A stretch of 64,000 bases of DNA from Methanohalophilus portucalensis. GTDB lineage: Archaea; Halobacteriota; Methanosarcinia; Methanosarcinales; Methanosarcinaceae. Under the pieces are notes generated by a model, which did no database searches, was not told the DNA's origin, and saw only the letters and a list, made by a program, of their open reading frames with translations. Below, in pieces: positions 19,857 to 29,492 of the stretch. Where the stretch lies: contig NZ_CP017881.1 in assembly GCF_002761295.1 (NCBI RefSeq), forward strand, positions 979,069 through 1,043,068, in the 5' to 3' direction. Position 1 is the stretch's first letter; each line of letters begins with the position of its first letter. Both the position numbers and the translations under genes were made by a program.

Positions 19857-20024
19857 GCGATCAAAAAGAGTAGTTGAATTTGACTATAGTTAGATCTGAC
19901 TATTTTTTGAGGTATGTAGGCTTTCTCAAGGCTGTGAGAACTACAGATCAAAATACCCTTTCCGTGATGAAGAAAAGTAGTTGACAAAATATATCTATTA
20001 TAGTAACTTAAATATTGAGTGAAC

Positions 20025-20375
20025 ATGGAAGTCAAAGAAAATTCTCATCGGATCAATGATCCATTTGAACTTGTACAGGTTCTGAACCTCGAAAAAAGTG
20101 TGGGTGAGCAACTCATAACATTTTGTCAACGCAATGATATTGCTTTTCTGGGTCTTTTTGGCTCCTTTTCCAGAGGAGAACAAACCAGAGATAGTGATAT
20201 TGATCTGCTTGTGAGGTTTTCTGAAATGAAAAGTTTGTTTGATCACATAAGAATGGAAAATGAACTGGAAGATTTGCTCGGGACAAAAGTTGATATGGTT
20301 ACCGAAAATTCATTGAGTGCCTATATTGCTCCTCATGTTCAGGAAGATTTGCAAAAATTGTATTGTGAAGAATAA
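20025..20375 (+). CDS. orphan MNT-type nucleotidyltransferase (MntA-like)
   Basis: A 116-residue minimal nucleotidyltransferase with the motif GSFSRGEQTRDSDIDLLV, giving the GSx10DxD catalytic pattern. Family members pair with HepT and transfer AMP units to its active-site Tyr, neutralising it. No HepT follows; the next gene is opposite and unrelated. The ATG at 20025 is chosen within GTGAACATG. Confidence 0.75.
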   Translation: MEVKENSHRINDPFELVQVLNLEKSVGEQLITFCQRNDIAFLGLFGSFSRGEQTRDSDIDLLVRFSEMKSLFDHIRMENELEDLLGTKVDMVTENSLSAYIAPHVQEDLQKLYCEE

Positions 20376-20408
20376 TTCAATTTTTTCTGCATTTTGTGAA
20401 GAGTATCC

Positions 20409-20894
20409 TCAATCATCGCCTCCATCATCTGCATCATCGTCTCCCAGATAGTAACCACCATGCAGGTCTGCCTGATGATACTTATCTGAAGTGAGTTTTC
20501 TTCCCCTATTAGAAAGTATATCATTTCTCCAGAACTCATAACCAAAATTCTGTTCGAAATCCTGTCTGGGTAACCTGGCGACAAAATCTCTAAGAAAAGC
20601 ATCCAGATAATCATAAGCTTCCCTTTCTTCCAGAAACCACAGCAGGATTGTAAGTGCTGTCATCCGGGATTTTTCCGAAGTATCTCCCCAGCTAAAGGTT
20701 TCATACTCGCTACCGGTTTTTTCCAGTACTTCAGAGGAAAGGGGATTTCCCAGAAGGAATATTTCCCCGGTTTGCCAGTTTCCTTTAATTTCAAGACCCT
20801 GTTCTATTACTCTCCTGTGATTGACAGCCTTATCGTCAATGATTTTGTCAAGGCCAACCGTAACAACGTCCAAAACCCTGTCTAACAATCCCAT
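20409..20894 (-). CDS. uncharacterised acidic protein, third gene of a secreted/membrane operon
   Basis: A 161-residue soluble helical protein with an Asp/Gly-rich end (LGDDDADDGGDD). The ATG at 20894 has GAGGG five bases upstream; an alternative start at 20906 overlaps the previous stop. It has no signal peptide or TM segment, and I do not recognise the family. It follows two exported or membrane-anchored proteins with nearly no gap, so it may work on the cytoplasmic face of the same complex. Confidence 0.6.
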   Translation of the reverse strand: MGLLDRVLDVVTVGLDKIIDDKAVNHRRVIEQGLEIKGNWQTGEIFLLGNPLSSEVLEKTGSEYETFSWGDTSEKSRMTALTILLWFLEEREAYDYLDAFLRDFVARLPRQDFEQNFGYEFWRNDILSNRGRKLTSDKYHQADLHGGYYLGDDDADDGGDD

Positions 20895-20902
20895 ACAATC
20901 CC

Positions 20903-21370
20903 TCATACAATTGATTTAACAACCACTTTTGAACGGAACTCGTCCATATCTATCTCATAATTCAGTAGGGATTGTACGTCGGTAGTATATGCTTCTACCT
21001 CATAGAGAGGCTCCTCATCCGAATACATATGAATCACAATCTTTTCTGTATGGGGAGCCAATTCTGCAGCTGTACCCATCATATAAAACCAGGAAAGAAG
21101 TGAATCGACCTGTGAACGAACAGGAGGTTGATCATAAGCCATGAACACATAATTATCGGTGACCTCCACACTGGCTTTTTCAAAACCACTGAAAGCAAGG
21201 GTCTCGTAGATCTTCATACTCTGGCCCCTGTATTCAGAAGAAGTGCTATCAGCAACAGGGCCCCAATCATCGATATCTATACCAGGTGATGATTCACTAC
21301 CATCATCTCCGCCCATAAACAAGAGCAGGATGAAAAGGACAAATATGCCTGCAATGATTTTTTTTATCAT
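20903..21370 (-). CDS. uncharacterised N-terminally anchored protein, second gene of the operon
   Basis: A 155-residue protein with a single N-terminal helix (KIIAGIFVLFILLLF, about 4-18) followed by an acidic linker and an alpha/beta domain, probably outside the membrane. Its ATG overlaps the stop of the 573-residue upstream gene (ATGA), and its own stop meets the next gene, so the three are translated together. No family recognised. Confidence 0.7.
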   Translation of the reverse strand: MIKKIIAGIFVLFILLLFMGGDDGSESSPGIDIDDWGPVADSTSSEYRGQSMKIYETLAFSGFEKASVEVTDNYVFMAYDQPPVRSQVDSLLSWFYMMGTAAELAPHTEKIVIHMYSDEEPLYEVEAYTTDVQSLLNYEIDMDEFRSKVVVKSIV

Positions 21371-23088
21371 AAGTCATACACCTCCCCGTCATTATAAACA
21401 ACGGAAGGATTGGAATATTTCACAACCTGGCAGTTATCCCAGGTCCAGGGCTTCCAGGAAGCTTTATCCATTATAGCCACATCGCCTATAGGATTGCCTT
21501 CAAAATCTGTCGGTATGTAGTAGGTCTGACCCTTTATGGAGGATTTTACCCAGTAATCCGGTGAAAGGGTTTTTTCATCCCCTTTGTCGTCCTTGTATTT
21601 GAAATTGTAAACAGGTCCATCGTCAGTTTTAATTCTTTCCCCATACCTATCTAGGAATGCATTAGGGGTTTTTGTACCAATAGCACCGCTGGTAATCTGG
21701 CCCTGTCTGAAATCACTGTTTGAAACAGCATCATCTATTTCAGGCATAACCATGACTGTCTTTTCAACTACTTCTGAACCTTTTTCGACCAATTTACCAA
21801 CTACAGGAATATCGCCTCCTAGCTTTTGGCCAGCCTTGGCAAGCCCATAAAGAGCTTTTGTGGTCGTACCAGCTGAACCCTTAAGCTGGCTCAATTTCTT
21901 TGTATCATCAGCTACCTGATTGATTTCTTCAACTTTTTCTTTGACCATGTTCAGTTTATCTACATCATCTATAAGTTTGGCAAAGTTTGAATTCCTGAAA
22001 TCTTCAGAAAAATAAGATGCAGCCTGCTGGCCGGATTTGATATTTTTAATCAAGTCCTTGTCATCTTTTGAAAGTTCGTCCTTTTGCAGGACCTCCTGTA
22101 CCTTTGCCGCCACTTTTTCTTCACCTTCATATCTCTCTTCACGTTGCAGGGATACTTCTCCGTCGCTGCTAATCGTAAAATCATCCTCAAAGGTACCTTT
22201 AATGAGTTCATCATTCAGAACAGGGTCCTGCTCAGAGGATACATCTATTTCCTGAGCCGGTATTTCACCTGCATATTCAAAACCATTTCTTAATGCATTG
22301 ACACCTGCGGAATAAGTCTGCATTTCGGCCATGAAATTATCGTCCAGCAGGTAAGTACCCATAATCTGCTGGTACTGCAACACATCTTCTCTGGAGATAT
22401 CCTCAATTGAGACGGTACCTTTGACATCAACTACATTTTCTTCCTCAAGGATATCCATGTAATCTTCGATCTGCTCAATATCAATTTCCAGGGATTCAAC
22501 TGCTGGCGGCGCTTCATCTCCTGTTGAAGGTGAACTGTCAATTATCTCTTCTTCCTCGATCTGTTCTGAGGATTCAACAGGTGCACTTTCACTATTATCT
22601 ACAGATGGCACATCGCTTGATGTTCCTGCACCTTCTCCTATAGCTCCACTTTCCACAGAAAGTCTCACAAGTTCATTGAATACCCATTCCGACACCGGAC
22701 GAATTTCTTCTGCAGGCAGGTTGTAGCCGTCAACTGTTATGTAGATAGTTTTTCCATCCGGCCCAGGAGCTTTGATTTCAGCTGTACTTGATACCATCTG
22801 GTTTGGGAATTCACCAATCACAACCCGTTCATCCACAGACCAGTAATCGAGGGATTGCATTTCGCCTTCGATAGCATGGCGGTTATCAATGGCATACAAA
22901 AGCCCCAATCTGTCATCGGCCCCCTCATACCATACCCCTCCATTATCCATTGTGGTTTCAAGCTCCTGTGCAATCTCGATTACCAGAGCTTCGTGATCCT
23001 CTGCTGCAGAATTGGAATATTCGGCTGCTACTGTGCCTGTAATGCAAATTAAAAATAAACCTATAAATATTATATTGAAGATTTTCAT
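21367..23088 (-). CDS. uncharacterised large secreted protein, first gene of the operon
   Basis: A 573-residue exported protein. The start at 23088 gives a clean signal peptide (MKIFNIIFIGLFLICITGTVAA), and a TATATATT stretch about 25 bases upstream suggests a leaderless mRNA; an ATG at 23118 is less likely. Residues about 165-215 are Ser/Glu/Pro-rich and acidic. The middle is helical and charged, with many Lys/Asp; a Gly/Val segment (GDIPVVGKLVEKGSEVVEK) may be amphipathic. The C-terminal 100 residues are Trp/Tyr-rich. I know of no family match. Co-translation with an anchored and a cytoplasmic protein suggests a small envelope complex. Confidence 0.75.
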   Translation of the reverse strand: MKIFNIIFIGLFLICITGTVAAEYSNSAAEDHEALVIEIAQELETTMDNGGVWYEGADDRLGLLYAIDNRHAIEGEMQSLDYWSVDERVVIGEFPNQMVSSTAEIKAPGPDGKTIYITVDGYNLPAEEIRPVSEWVFNELVRLSVESGAIGEGAGTSSDVPSVDNSESAPVESSEQIEEEEIIDSSPSTGDEAPPAVESLEIDIEQIEDYMDILEEENVVDVKGTVSIEDISREDVLQYQQIMGTYLLDDNFMAEMQTYSAGVNALRNGFEYAGEIPAQEIDVSSEQDPVLNDELIKGTFEDDFTISSDGEVSLQREERYEGEEKVAAKVQEVLQKDELSKDDKDLIKNIKSGQQAASYFSEDFRNSNFAKLIDDVDKLNMVKEKVEEINQVADDTKKLSQLKGSAGTTTKALYGLAKAGQKLGGDIPVVGKLVEKGSEVVEKTVMVMPEIDDAVSNSDFRQGQITSGAIGTKTPNAFLDRYGERIKTDDGPVYNFKYKDDKGDEKTLSPDYWVKSSIKGQTYYIPTDFEGNPIGDVAIMDKASWKPWTWDNCQVVKYSNPSVVYNDGEVYDL

Positions 23089-23353
23089 ATAGGAACTATG
23101 CTCAATTAATATATACATATTAACAGTAGCAATATTTTAATTTAATAGCATTAAATAATCATTGAGTATACATGATAGCAATTCTGATTTTAGCAGGGGA
23201 TGACTGTGGATTGCAGAATTTAAAAGCAACTTAAAAGAAAAACATGACTAAAAATAGAAAGGTTTATGTATATATAGCCTATTGCCTATACATCGAATAA
23301 GGTTCCACCAAGGAACTGAAAATAATCCATTAATACAAACAGGTGTGAAAACA

Positions 23354-23911
23354 ATGAAAGTGGTAGGTTTTGTAGGCAGTCCCCGTAAGGGCGGTAATAC
23401 AGATGTCCTCGTACAGCAAGTTCTTGACGGATCTTCTGAAGCCGGTGCAGATGTCAGAAAATTCAATATCAATGAAATGAATTTTACGGGATGTCAGGCA
23501 TGTGGCTACTGTAAAGCCCATGAAAGATGCAAACTTGATGATGATATGGAAAAGGCTCTGGACGCAATCATAGATGCTTATGGTATTGTTTTTGGCTCAC
23601 CCATCTATTTCGGCCAGTTCACGGGTCAGGCACGTTCATTCATAGACCGGTTCTACTCTCTTATCAACCCTGATTTTTCTCCACGTATCAATGCCGGTAA
23701 GAAACTTGTATTGGTGGGTTCTCAGGGATTTCCTGAAAAGGACCAGTACAAACCGGTATTTGATGAATTCGGTGGACTGATGAACCAGTTTTTCGGAATG
23801 GAAAATAAGAATACATTGCTTGCTGCCGGTTATTATGAACCGGGTGCAGTGAAAAGTAACACTGAATTAATGGATGAAGCAAAAGTCTCTGGAAAAACTT
23901 TGTTTGAATAA
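23354..23911 (+). CDS. NADPH-dependent FMN reductase / iron-sulfur flavoprotein family
   Basis: A 185-residue flavodoxin-fold protein. The FMN phosphate loop GSPRKGGNTD and the compact Cys motif CQACGYCKAHERC, characteristic of the Isf-type flavoproteins of methanogens, are both present, as is VFGSPIYFGQFTGQ. Isf-like proteins move electrons among ferredoxin, FMN and oxygen or peroxide. AGGTGTGAAAACA precedes the ATG. The first part of the longer open frame (23282-23353) is not family sequence. Confidence 0.88.
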   Translation: MKVVGFVGSPRKGGNTDVLVQQVLDGSSEAGADVRKFNINEMNFTGCQACGYCKAHERCKLDDDMEKALDAIIDAYGIVFGSPIYFGQFTGQARSFIDRFYSLINPDFSPRINAGKKLVLVGSQGFPEKDQYKPVFDEFGGLMNQFFGMENKNTLLAAGYYEPGAVKSNTELMDEAKVSGKTLFE

Positions 23912-23950
23912 AGATAAAACGTAAAACAAGGAAGATACGGGGAATAGCAA

Positions 23951-24784
23951 ATGATACCTAACTACAATTACAAACCAGGGATTTATTATCTTTCAACTTT
24001 TATCGTAACCTATATTCTCTGGTTTTCGGGAGCCTATGCAAGTTTTCAGGATGAGCTGAGCGGTCTGTATATGCTTCTAATGCTCCCCGGGCTTATGGCG
24101 CCTTTTCTGATATCGCTTGTTATGATTTTCAGATCTAAAAATGCAGATCTTAAAAGGGATTTTGTTAACAGGTTGACGAATATCAGATTAATACGGCCGG
24201 GGATTTTGCCTGTTTTCTTCCTTCTAATGCCTCTGTCAGTTGTGGTATCTATTTTTATTTCCCTGTTCTTCGGAGGATCGATGTCACAATTTCAGCTGGC
24301 TGAAGGTTTCTCTTTCTCGACTGGCTTTGTTCCTGTTCTGCTGCTTCTTTTACTTGCAGCGGGTTTTGAGGAACTGGGATGGCGAGGCTATGCTTTTGAC
24401 AGTCTGCAGAGCCGACACACCTATTTCAAGGCATCAGTCATTTTCAGTGTACTCTGGTCCCTCTGGCACTTCCCGCTGATATTTGTGAACAATTCCTATC
24501 AGTATGAGATATTCCAGGAAAGTTTCTGGTACGGTTTGAACTTCTTTGTCAGCATCATACCCCTGGGAATGATAATCAGCTGGATATGTATCAAGAACGG
24601 CAAAAGTATCATTGCTGCAATTGTTTTCCATTTTATCGTGAATATGTCCCAGGAGATACTGGATATAACCCAAACCACGAAATGTATTCAAACTGCAGTT
24701 CTTCTCATTGTAACTATTGTGCTGATTGCATATGACAGGGAAATGTTCTTTTCCAGAGCCCATCTTGGAAAAAGAAGTATCTGA
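23951..24784 (+). CDS. CPBP/CAAX-type intramembrane metalloprotease
   Basis: A 277-residue membrane protein with about eight helices and the three CPBP (Abi) motifs: EELGWRGY, HFPL and FHFIVN, which supply the glutamates and histidines thought to bind catalytic zinc. Such proteins cleave prenylated or peptide substrates in membranes, and often occur with peptide export or immunity genes. The next gene, an MFS exporter, starts 29 bases later and is probably co-transcribed. Confidence 0.88.
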   Translation: MIPNYNYKPGIYYLSTFIVTYILWFSGAYASFQDELSGLYMLLMLPGLMAPFLISLVMIFRSKNADLKRDFVNRLTNIRLIRPGILPVFFLLMPLSVVVSIFISLFFGGSMSQFQLAEGFSFSTGFVPVLLLLLLAAGFEELGWRGYAFDSLQSRHTYFKASVIFSVLWSLWHFPLIFVNNSYQYEIFQESFWYGLNFFVSIIPLGMIISWICIKNGKSIIAAIVFHFIVNMSQEILDITQTTKCIQTAVLLIVTIVLIAYDREMFFSRAHLGKRSI

Positions 24785-24813
24785 AAATTCACAAAATAAA
24801 GAATGGTAATAGG

Positions 24814-26130
24814 ATGACGGATAATTTCCAGGATCAGTATTCCAAATTTCTCTATATCTGGTTTGGCCAGTTCATATCAATAATCGGAACCGGCCTTACG
24901 ATTTTTGCACTGGGCGTATATGTATACCAGCTAACGGGTACGGCTTCAAGTTACGTCTTTATCCTGATGTGTGCATTCCTGCCTCCTATATTACTGAAAC
25001 CCTACGGTGGTATACTGGCCGATCGCCATGATCGACGCATAATGATGGTGTTTGGAGATCTTGGTTCAACCCTGGGCCTCCTTTTCATCTTTTTCATGAT
25101 GGTTAAAGGCAATATAGAACTCTGGCAGGTCTATCTGGGTATCTCTGTAAGTTCCATTTTTGCAGCTTTTCAGGAACCAGCCTACAAGGCACTTGTCACT
25201 GATCTTTTGACCAGGGACCAGTATGCTAAAGCAAGCGGACTGATGCAGCTGGCAAGTTCGGCCCAGTATCTGCTATCTCCATTTCTGGCCGGTGTATTGC
25301 TTTCTTTATTAGATATCAAATTCATATTCCTGATCGATGTTTCCACCCTCCTGATAGCCAGTTTCATTGTGATCTGGATCAGAAAAGTCCTGGGTGAAAT
25401 TCCTGTTAAACGTCAGGAAACAAATTTCATGGAAGAGTTTAAAGAAGGTTTCCAGGAGTTTTCCAAGAATAAAGGTGTGGTGCATCTTGTAATTACCACC
25501 ATGATAGTACTCTTTTTTGTTGGCCTGCTCCAATCTCTCTTTGTCCCAATGCTGCTGAACTTGGAATCAGTTAAAACTGTGGGAATCTCCCAGTCACTCT
25601 GTGCATCGGGAATGATAATTGGAAGTCTCTTTATCGGGATATTTGGAAGCAGGAGCGGCCATGTGACAATGTTGTCGATTGCTCTTTTCCTGTCAGGTTT
25701 ATTCTTTGCAGGGCTGGGTTTCTCAGCAAATATAATCCTGATTACCCTGGCGGGCTTTTTGTTCTTTGCAATGCTGCCTTTCATAAACACCCCGATCGAG
25801 GTTTTGATCAGGACAAATATTGATAATCAAAAACAGGGGCGAGTCTGGTCAATCATCTCAACGACAACCTATGTTGGTTCGATACTTGCTTTTGCTGTAG
25901 CAGGTTTTCTGGCAGATTATGTATTCGATCCCCTGCTAAAACCAGACGGTATGCTTGCGGATTCTATTGGCTCCCTTATAGGAACCGGAGCTGGCAGGGG
26001 AATTGCTTTAATGTTCATTGCATCCGGGCTGATGATTTCGGTAATTTCTCTGTTCATCTGGAAGAATAGCCGGATAAAAGGGCTGGAAGATGTCGAAAAG
26101 CAAAATAATGTAGTGCCTTTGCAATTATAA
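24814..26130 (+). CDS. MFS transporter, MFS_3/EntS-like
   Basis: A 438-residue transporter with 12 predicted helices, the inter-helix 2-3 motif GGILADRHDRR and PLLKPDG in a late loop. It belongs to the MFS branch that includes siderophore and macrolide exporters. The flanking CPBP protease suggests export of, or protection from, a peptide or small toxin, but no biosynthetic gene is near. Confidence 0.88.
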   Translation: MTDNFQDQYSKFLYIWFGQFISIIGTGLTIFALGVYVYQLTGTASSYVFILMCAFLPPILLKPYGGILADRHDRRIMMVFGDLGSTLGLLFIFFMMVKGNIELWQVYLGISVSSIFAAFQEPAYKALVTDLLTRDQYAKASGLMQLASSAQYLLSPFLAGVLLSLLDIKFIFLIDVSTLLIASFIVIWIRKVLGEIPVKRQETNFMEEFKEGFQEFSKNKGVVHLVITTMIVLFFVGLLQSLFVPMLLNLESVKTVGISQSLCASGMIIGSLFIGIFGSRSGHVTMLSIALFLSGLFFAGLGFSANIILITLAGFLFFAMLPFINTPIEVLIRTNIDNQKQGRVWSIISTTTYVGSILAFAVAGFLADYVFDPLLKPDGMLADSIGSLIGTGAGRGIALMFIASGLMISVISLFIWKNSRIKGLEDVEKQNNVVPLQL

Positions 26131-26197
26131 TCTCAAAACTGGGAATGGGGAAAGTGCCCTTTCCCAAAGACAGGCAAAAAGCAAATCCACTGTTTTT

Positions 26198-27643
26198 TCA
26201 GTGTTTCCAGAAAGCAGGTGTAAGAAGTACCATTACTGTAAAAACCTCGAGTCTTCCGATCCACATATTTGCAGTAAGGATCAGCATCCCGGGGTCCGGA
26301 AGATTTCCGAAATTGCCCATGGGTCCCACAAGCCCAAGTCCCGGTCCCACATTCCCCAGGGTTGCGATCGAAGCACTGAGAGTGGTGACAAAATCCACTC
26401 CCATCAGGGAAAGCAGTGTTGCACTTGCAATAAAAATCATGAAATAGATGATCAAAAAAGAAACGATGGCATGCATGATCTCTTCGGGGATTCTTCTATG
26501 GTTGAATCGAATGGGTCTGATCGCTTTTGTGTGAATTGTTTTAAAAAGTACATTATCTGCATATTTCATCAGTAGCAATACACGTACTACTTTCATTCCG
26601 CCGGAAGTTGAACCTGCACATCCTCCAATAAACATCAGTAAAAACAGGATAAAACGGGAGGAGTCCGGCCACATGTTAAAATCCACAGTAGCATAACCCG
26701 TGGTTGTCAGTATGGATACTACATGGAAGATACTGTATCTGAAAGAATCAGTAAATGCGTATACTTCACCTCTGGTGAGGGTATATGCCAGGACCACGGT
26801 TGCAAGTAAAATAATAATCAGGTAGAACCGGAACTCTTCATCTTTTACCAGACTTGTCCTGTCAGAAAAAATGGTTTTGTAATGCAGGGCAATGTTGGCT
26901 CCGCCCAGGATCATGAAAATTACGAAGATTCCTTCTACGGTGGAATTATTAAAAGCTGCTATACTGTCTGAATATGTCGAGAACCCTGCACATGATATGG
27001 AAGTGAAGGTATGGGTTATGGCATCGTAAGCATTCAGTCCTGCGAAATACAGTAAGATGAATTCGAGAATTGACAATCCTATATAAACAAACCAGAGCAG
27101 AGTTGCGGTTTCTCTGATCCTGGGGCGCAGTTGTTCTTCTTTGAGGCCCGGGACTTCTGCACGAAACATCTGCCTGCCCGCAACCCCGAGTTTTGGCAGG
27201 ATCACTATAAAGAGAACAATGATACCCATTCCACCTACCCATTGGGTCATTGCCCTCCAGAACAGGAGGCTTTTACTATAACTTTCAATATCTGCAAGAG
27301 CGGTAGCACCGGTTGCAGTTACTCCTGACATGGCTTCAAAAAGGGCATTAATCGGGGGTGTACCTTCAAAGATGTAGGGCATTGAAGAAAAGATCGCAGC
27401 GGTAAGCCAGCCCAGAGCTACGATCATGAAACCCTCTCTCATGTTCCATTCGCCTTTTTCCTCTGTGAGCAACAGTGAAAAAATGAATGCAATCAGGAGG
27501 GTGATTGTCAGGGAAAGGGAAAAAGGAAAAAGATGTTCTCCGTAGTAAACGGCTACCATGAATGGGATAATCATTAAAATACCAATGATCCACAGGATAG
27601 AACCTATGGCGCCAAGAACTACGTTAATCCTTAATCCACTCAT
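26198..27643 (-). CDS. trkH: TrkH-family potassium uptake protein
   Basis: A 481-residue membrane protein with the repeated membrane-pore-membrane architecture of Trk/Ktr channels. Filter-like segments include SGVTATGATAL, SCAGFSTYSDS, LTTTGYATVDF and ATLGNVGPGLG. It imports K+ driven by the membrane potential, important in salt-loving methanogens. The regulatory TrkA/KtrA subunit is not next to it. AAGGTG lies ahead of the ATG. Confidence 0.93.
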   Translation of the reverse strand: MSGLRINVVLGAIGSILWIIGILMIIPFMVAVYYGEHLFPFSLSLTITLLIAFIFSLLLTEEKGEWNMREGFMIVALGWLTAAIFSSMPYIFEGTPPINALFEAMSGVTATGATALADIESYSKSLLFWRAMTQWVGGMGIIVLFIVILPKLGVAGRQMFRAEVPGLKEEQLRPRIRETATLLWFVYIGLSILEFILLYFAGLNAYDAITHTFTSISCAGFSTYSDSIAAFNNSTVEGIFVIFMILGGANIALHYKTIFSDRTSLVKDEEFRFYLIIILLATVVLAYTLTRGEVYAFTDSFRYSIFHVVSILTTTGYATVDFNMWPDSSRFILFLLMFIGGCAGSTSGGMKVVRVLLLMKYADNVLFKTIHTKAIRPIRFNHRRIPEEIMHAIVSFLIIYFMIFIASATLLSLMGVDFVTTLSASIATLGNVGPGLGLVGPMGNFGNLPDPGMLILTANMWIGRLEVFTVMVLLTPAFWKH

Positions 27644-27816
27644 GTTGATAGTACACCTTGAATTTAGTCTTCCTCTATGTTAATAATTATTTGCCTATAT
27701 AATATAACGCTGTAATGGTTGTTTTGATGGAGTGTCACTATCTCTTTTGTCAGGGGGAGTAGTTGATGTTGGTTAGGTTTTAAATAAAGAGAAATGAAAT
27801 TTGTAATAAGGTAAAA

Positions 27817-28008
27817 ATGGTCATCAGTGATAGGATAGTTATCATTCAAGATATTTGTGCAGGCAAACCTGCAATTAAAGGAACCAGGATATCCGTAGAT
27901 TTTATAATAGAACTTCTGGAAAGCAACTGGACATTTGATGGTATTCTGGAAAACTATCCCCAACTTGAAAAAGAAGATATTCTTGCAGTAGTAAGATATG
28001 TTTCTTAA
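27817..28008 (+). CDS. DUF433 antitoxin-like protein (orphan)
   Basis: A 63-residue protein with the DUF433 pattern: ICAGKPAIKGTRISVDFIIELL and a C-terminal YPQLEKEDILAVVRYV helix-turn-helix. DUF433 proteins usually pair with a DUF5615 PIN-like toxin directly downstream. Here only about 30 bases separate its stop from an opposing gene, so the toxin has been lost or lies elsewhere. Confidence 0.8.
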   Translation: MVISDRIVIIQDICAGKPAIKGTRISVDFIIELLESNWTFDGILENYPQLEKEDILAVVRYVS

Positions 28009-28038
28009 GGAAGAACATATTATAGGCACACTCAGAAA

Positions 28039-28314
28039 TTACAAATTTGAACTCACCGATTGTGCCTGATCTAATTGTTTTCTAAGAGTTCCAAGACCCG
28101 TCAACAATCCCCACCATTCAAAATAGTTACGGGAATCACCAAGGTCACCGTTTTCAAATTTCTTGTGGAATAAAGACGACGGCATGTTGTACCTGTCTTC
28201 AAAAACAGCAATTTCTTTTTCTGCCAGACGTATCTTTGCCCGCAGCAGAAGAATCTCCCTTCCCAGTGACTCTTTTACAACAGGTATTGCATCGTCTGAG
28301 ATTGCAATCTCCAT
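28039..28314 (-). CDS. small hypothetical protein of archaeal toxin-antitoxin neighbourhoods
   Basis: A 91-residue helical protein with a Glu/Arg-rich coiled segment (REILLLRAKIRLAEKEIAVFE) and FEWWGLLTGLG. From memory similar small proteins recur near toxin-antitoxin genes in methanogens, but I cannot name the family. It follows hicA by 24 bases on the same strand, so it may share the HicBA transcript. Confidence 0.6.
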   Translation of the reverse strand: MEIAISDDAIPVVKESLGREILLLRAKIRLAEKEIAVFEDRYNMPSSLFHKKFENGDLGDSRNYFEWWGLLTGLGTLRKQLDQAQSVSSNL

Positions 28315-28338
28315 AATAGAAAATACACATCCCCTAAT

Positions 28339-28566
28339 TTAATTTGTTTCAAGCCATTTGTCCCTGGGGATTTTGGCCTGTTTAAGAATCTTTTTTAGTA
28401 AAGCCACACCAATTTTCCCTTTGTGTGGATTTGGTATGGTTAAAACAAGATCGCCTTTTACCATAAACGGATGCTTTCCTCCGGAATAGGGCCCCTCAAA
28501 ACCCAATTCTCTGAGTCTTTTTACAAGGATTCTCCAGTCTACAGGATTTAGCTTAGGCAACGGCAA
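28339..28566 (-). CDS. hicA: HicA-type mRNA interferase toxin
   Basis: A 75-residue double-stranded-RNA-binding-fold toxin. The catalytic His lies in GGKHPFMVKGD, followed by TIPNPHKGKIGVALLKKIL, both typical of HicA. It cleaves mRNA in a translation-independent way. It overlaps hicB by 14 bases, with the antitoxin gene first. Confidence 0.88.
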   Translation of the reverse strand: MPLPKLNPVDWRILVKRLRELGFEGPYSGGKHPFMVKGDLVLTIPNPHKGKIGVALLKKILKQAKIPRDKWLETN

Positions 28567-28807
28567 ATTCTCCGAGATCGTCTATTGTATGGTTGCCAAG
28601 GGGTGGAATGGGGAGATTTCTACGCAATCTTAAAATGAGCCACTCCTCTATGATTTCCTCCAGATTCTTACGGCATTCTTCAAGGGACGTACCTGTTGCC
28701 CAGACTCCTTCCAGTTCAGGTATTTCTCCATAGTAAGGCTCCTCTTCATCTTCAATTATCTCATATTTGGCTCTGTCAAGGGCTGCCTGTATATATTCGA
28801 TCAACAT
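28553..28807 (-). CDS. hicB: HicB-type antitoxin
   Basis: An 84-residue partner of HicA with the partial RNase H-like fold: YYGEIPELEGVWATGTSLEECRKNL and EEWLILRLRR. It lacks an obvious added DNA-binding domain. GAGATGAT stands upstream of the ATG. HicB binds HicA and usually represses the operon. Confidence 0.88.
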   Translation of the reverse strand: MLIEYIQAALDRAKYEIIEDEEEPYYGEIPELEGVWATGTSLEECRKNLEEIIEEWLILRLRRNLPIPPLGNHTIDDLGEFAVA

Positions 28808-28993
28808 CGACTTATCATCTCAAGCAATTATCACTTTTGGGATTGTATATAGCATTGTTTATTTCAGATATTTAGTAATTATCCTCTCCTTACGACAGTT
28901 TGCCTTTTGAGTTTACTGCTTATCAGGAAAAACTGATACTCATCAATGGAAAGGAATGCATCGATCATCTCTGAGTTCTAAAATAAAGAACTC

Positions 28994-29318
28994 TCATAAA
29001 ACCACCATCTCTTTCAGGATATCATCTTGCATCCTGGGGTGTAGGGCTCGTTTTGACACCACGTCTACAGGCAATCCGAGCAGGTCCTCAAGATAGTCGC
29101 CAAGCCCCACAAGGTCAAACAGGGTGGCTATCAAAATCAACCAGTACATCAACATCACTTCCCGGCTTTTCTTCTCCCCTGGCATAGGATCCGAAGATTC
29201 CGACAACTTCGGCTTTGTACTCCTACCTGATCTCTCCCCGGTGTTCTTTGATCAGGAGTTTGATTTCATCCAATTTTGGTGGGACTTTTTCTTCCCTTAT
29301 TGCTCTTAACTCACACAT
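28994..29318 (-). pseudogene. broken MntA-like nucleotidyltransferase
   Basis: The gene can be followed from an ATG at 29318. First comes a helical part ending GEIR, then an in-frame TAG. The same frame continues EYKAEVVGIFGSYARGEEKP and SDVDVLVDF, the MNT catalytic motif. A one-base frameshift near 29125 then leads into LFDLVGLGDYLEDLLGLPVD and the end at 28994. With a stop and a frameshift it should be inactive, and no HepT adjoins it. Confidence 0.8.
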
Positions 29319-29422
29319 AATTTCTCAAGGGTCGAGCTCTTCAAACATAGTTGGAAATTAGTTTGTAATTATAAATAAGTAATACGGCCCACTCCAAAAT
29401 CACGATAATATTAAACAGGAAA

Positions 29423-29454
29423 CTCACGGACTTTAGGCGTGGGAGTATGTCAGC
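29423..29454 (+). mobile_element. solo IS200/IS605-type right end (omega-RNA-like remnant)
   Basis: A short hairpin, CACGGACTTTAGGCGTG, is followed by GGAGTATGTCAG. This resembles the right-end hairpin plus GGGAGTAxGTCA tail common to TnpB-encoding elements of methanogens and haloarchaea. There is no transposase gene beside it. Confidence 0.5.
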
Positions 29455-29492
29455 GCCTGATTTCCGGTATGATGGGTAAAGTTTTTTCCTGC

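Noticed and set aside
28994-29206. 70-residue membrane-like protein
   Set aside because: The N-terminal half is an out-of-frame reading of an MntA gene; the region is explained as a frameshifted pseudogene.
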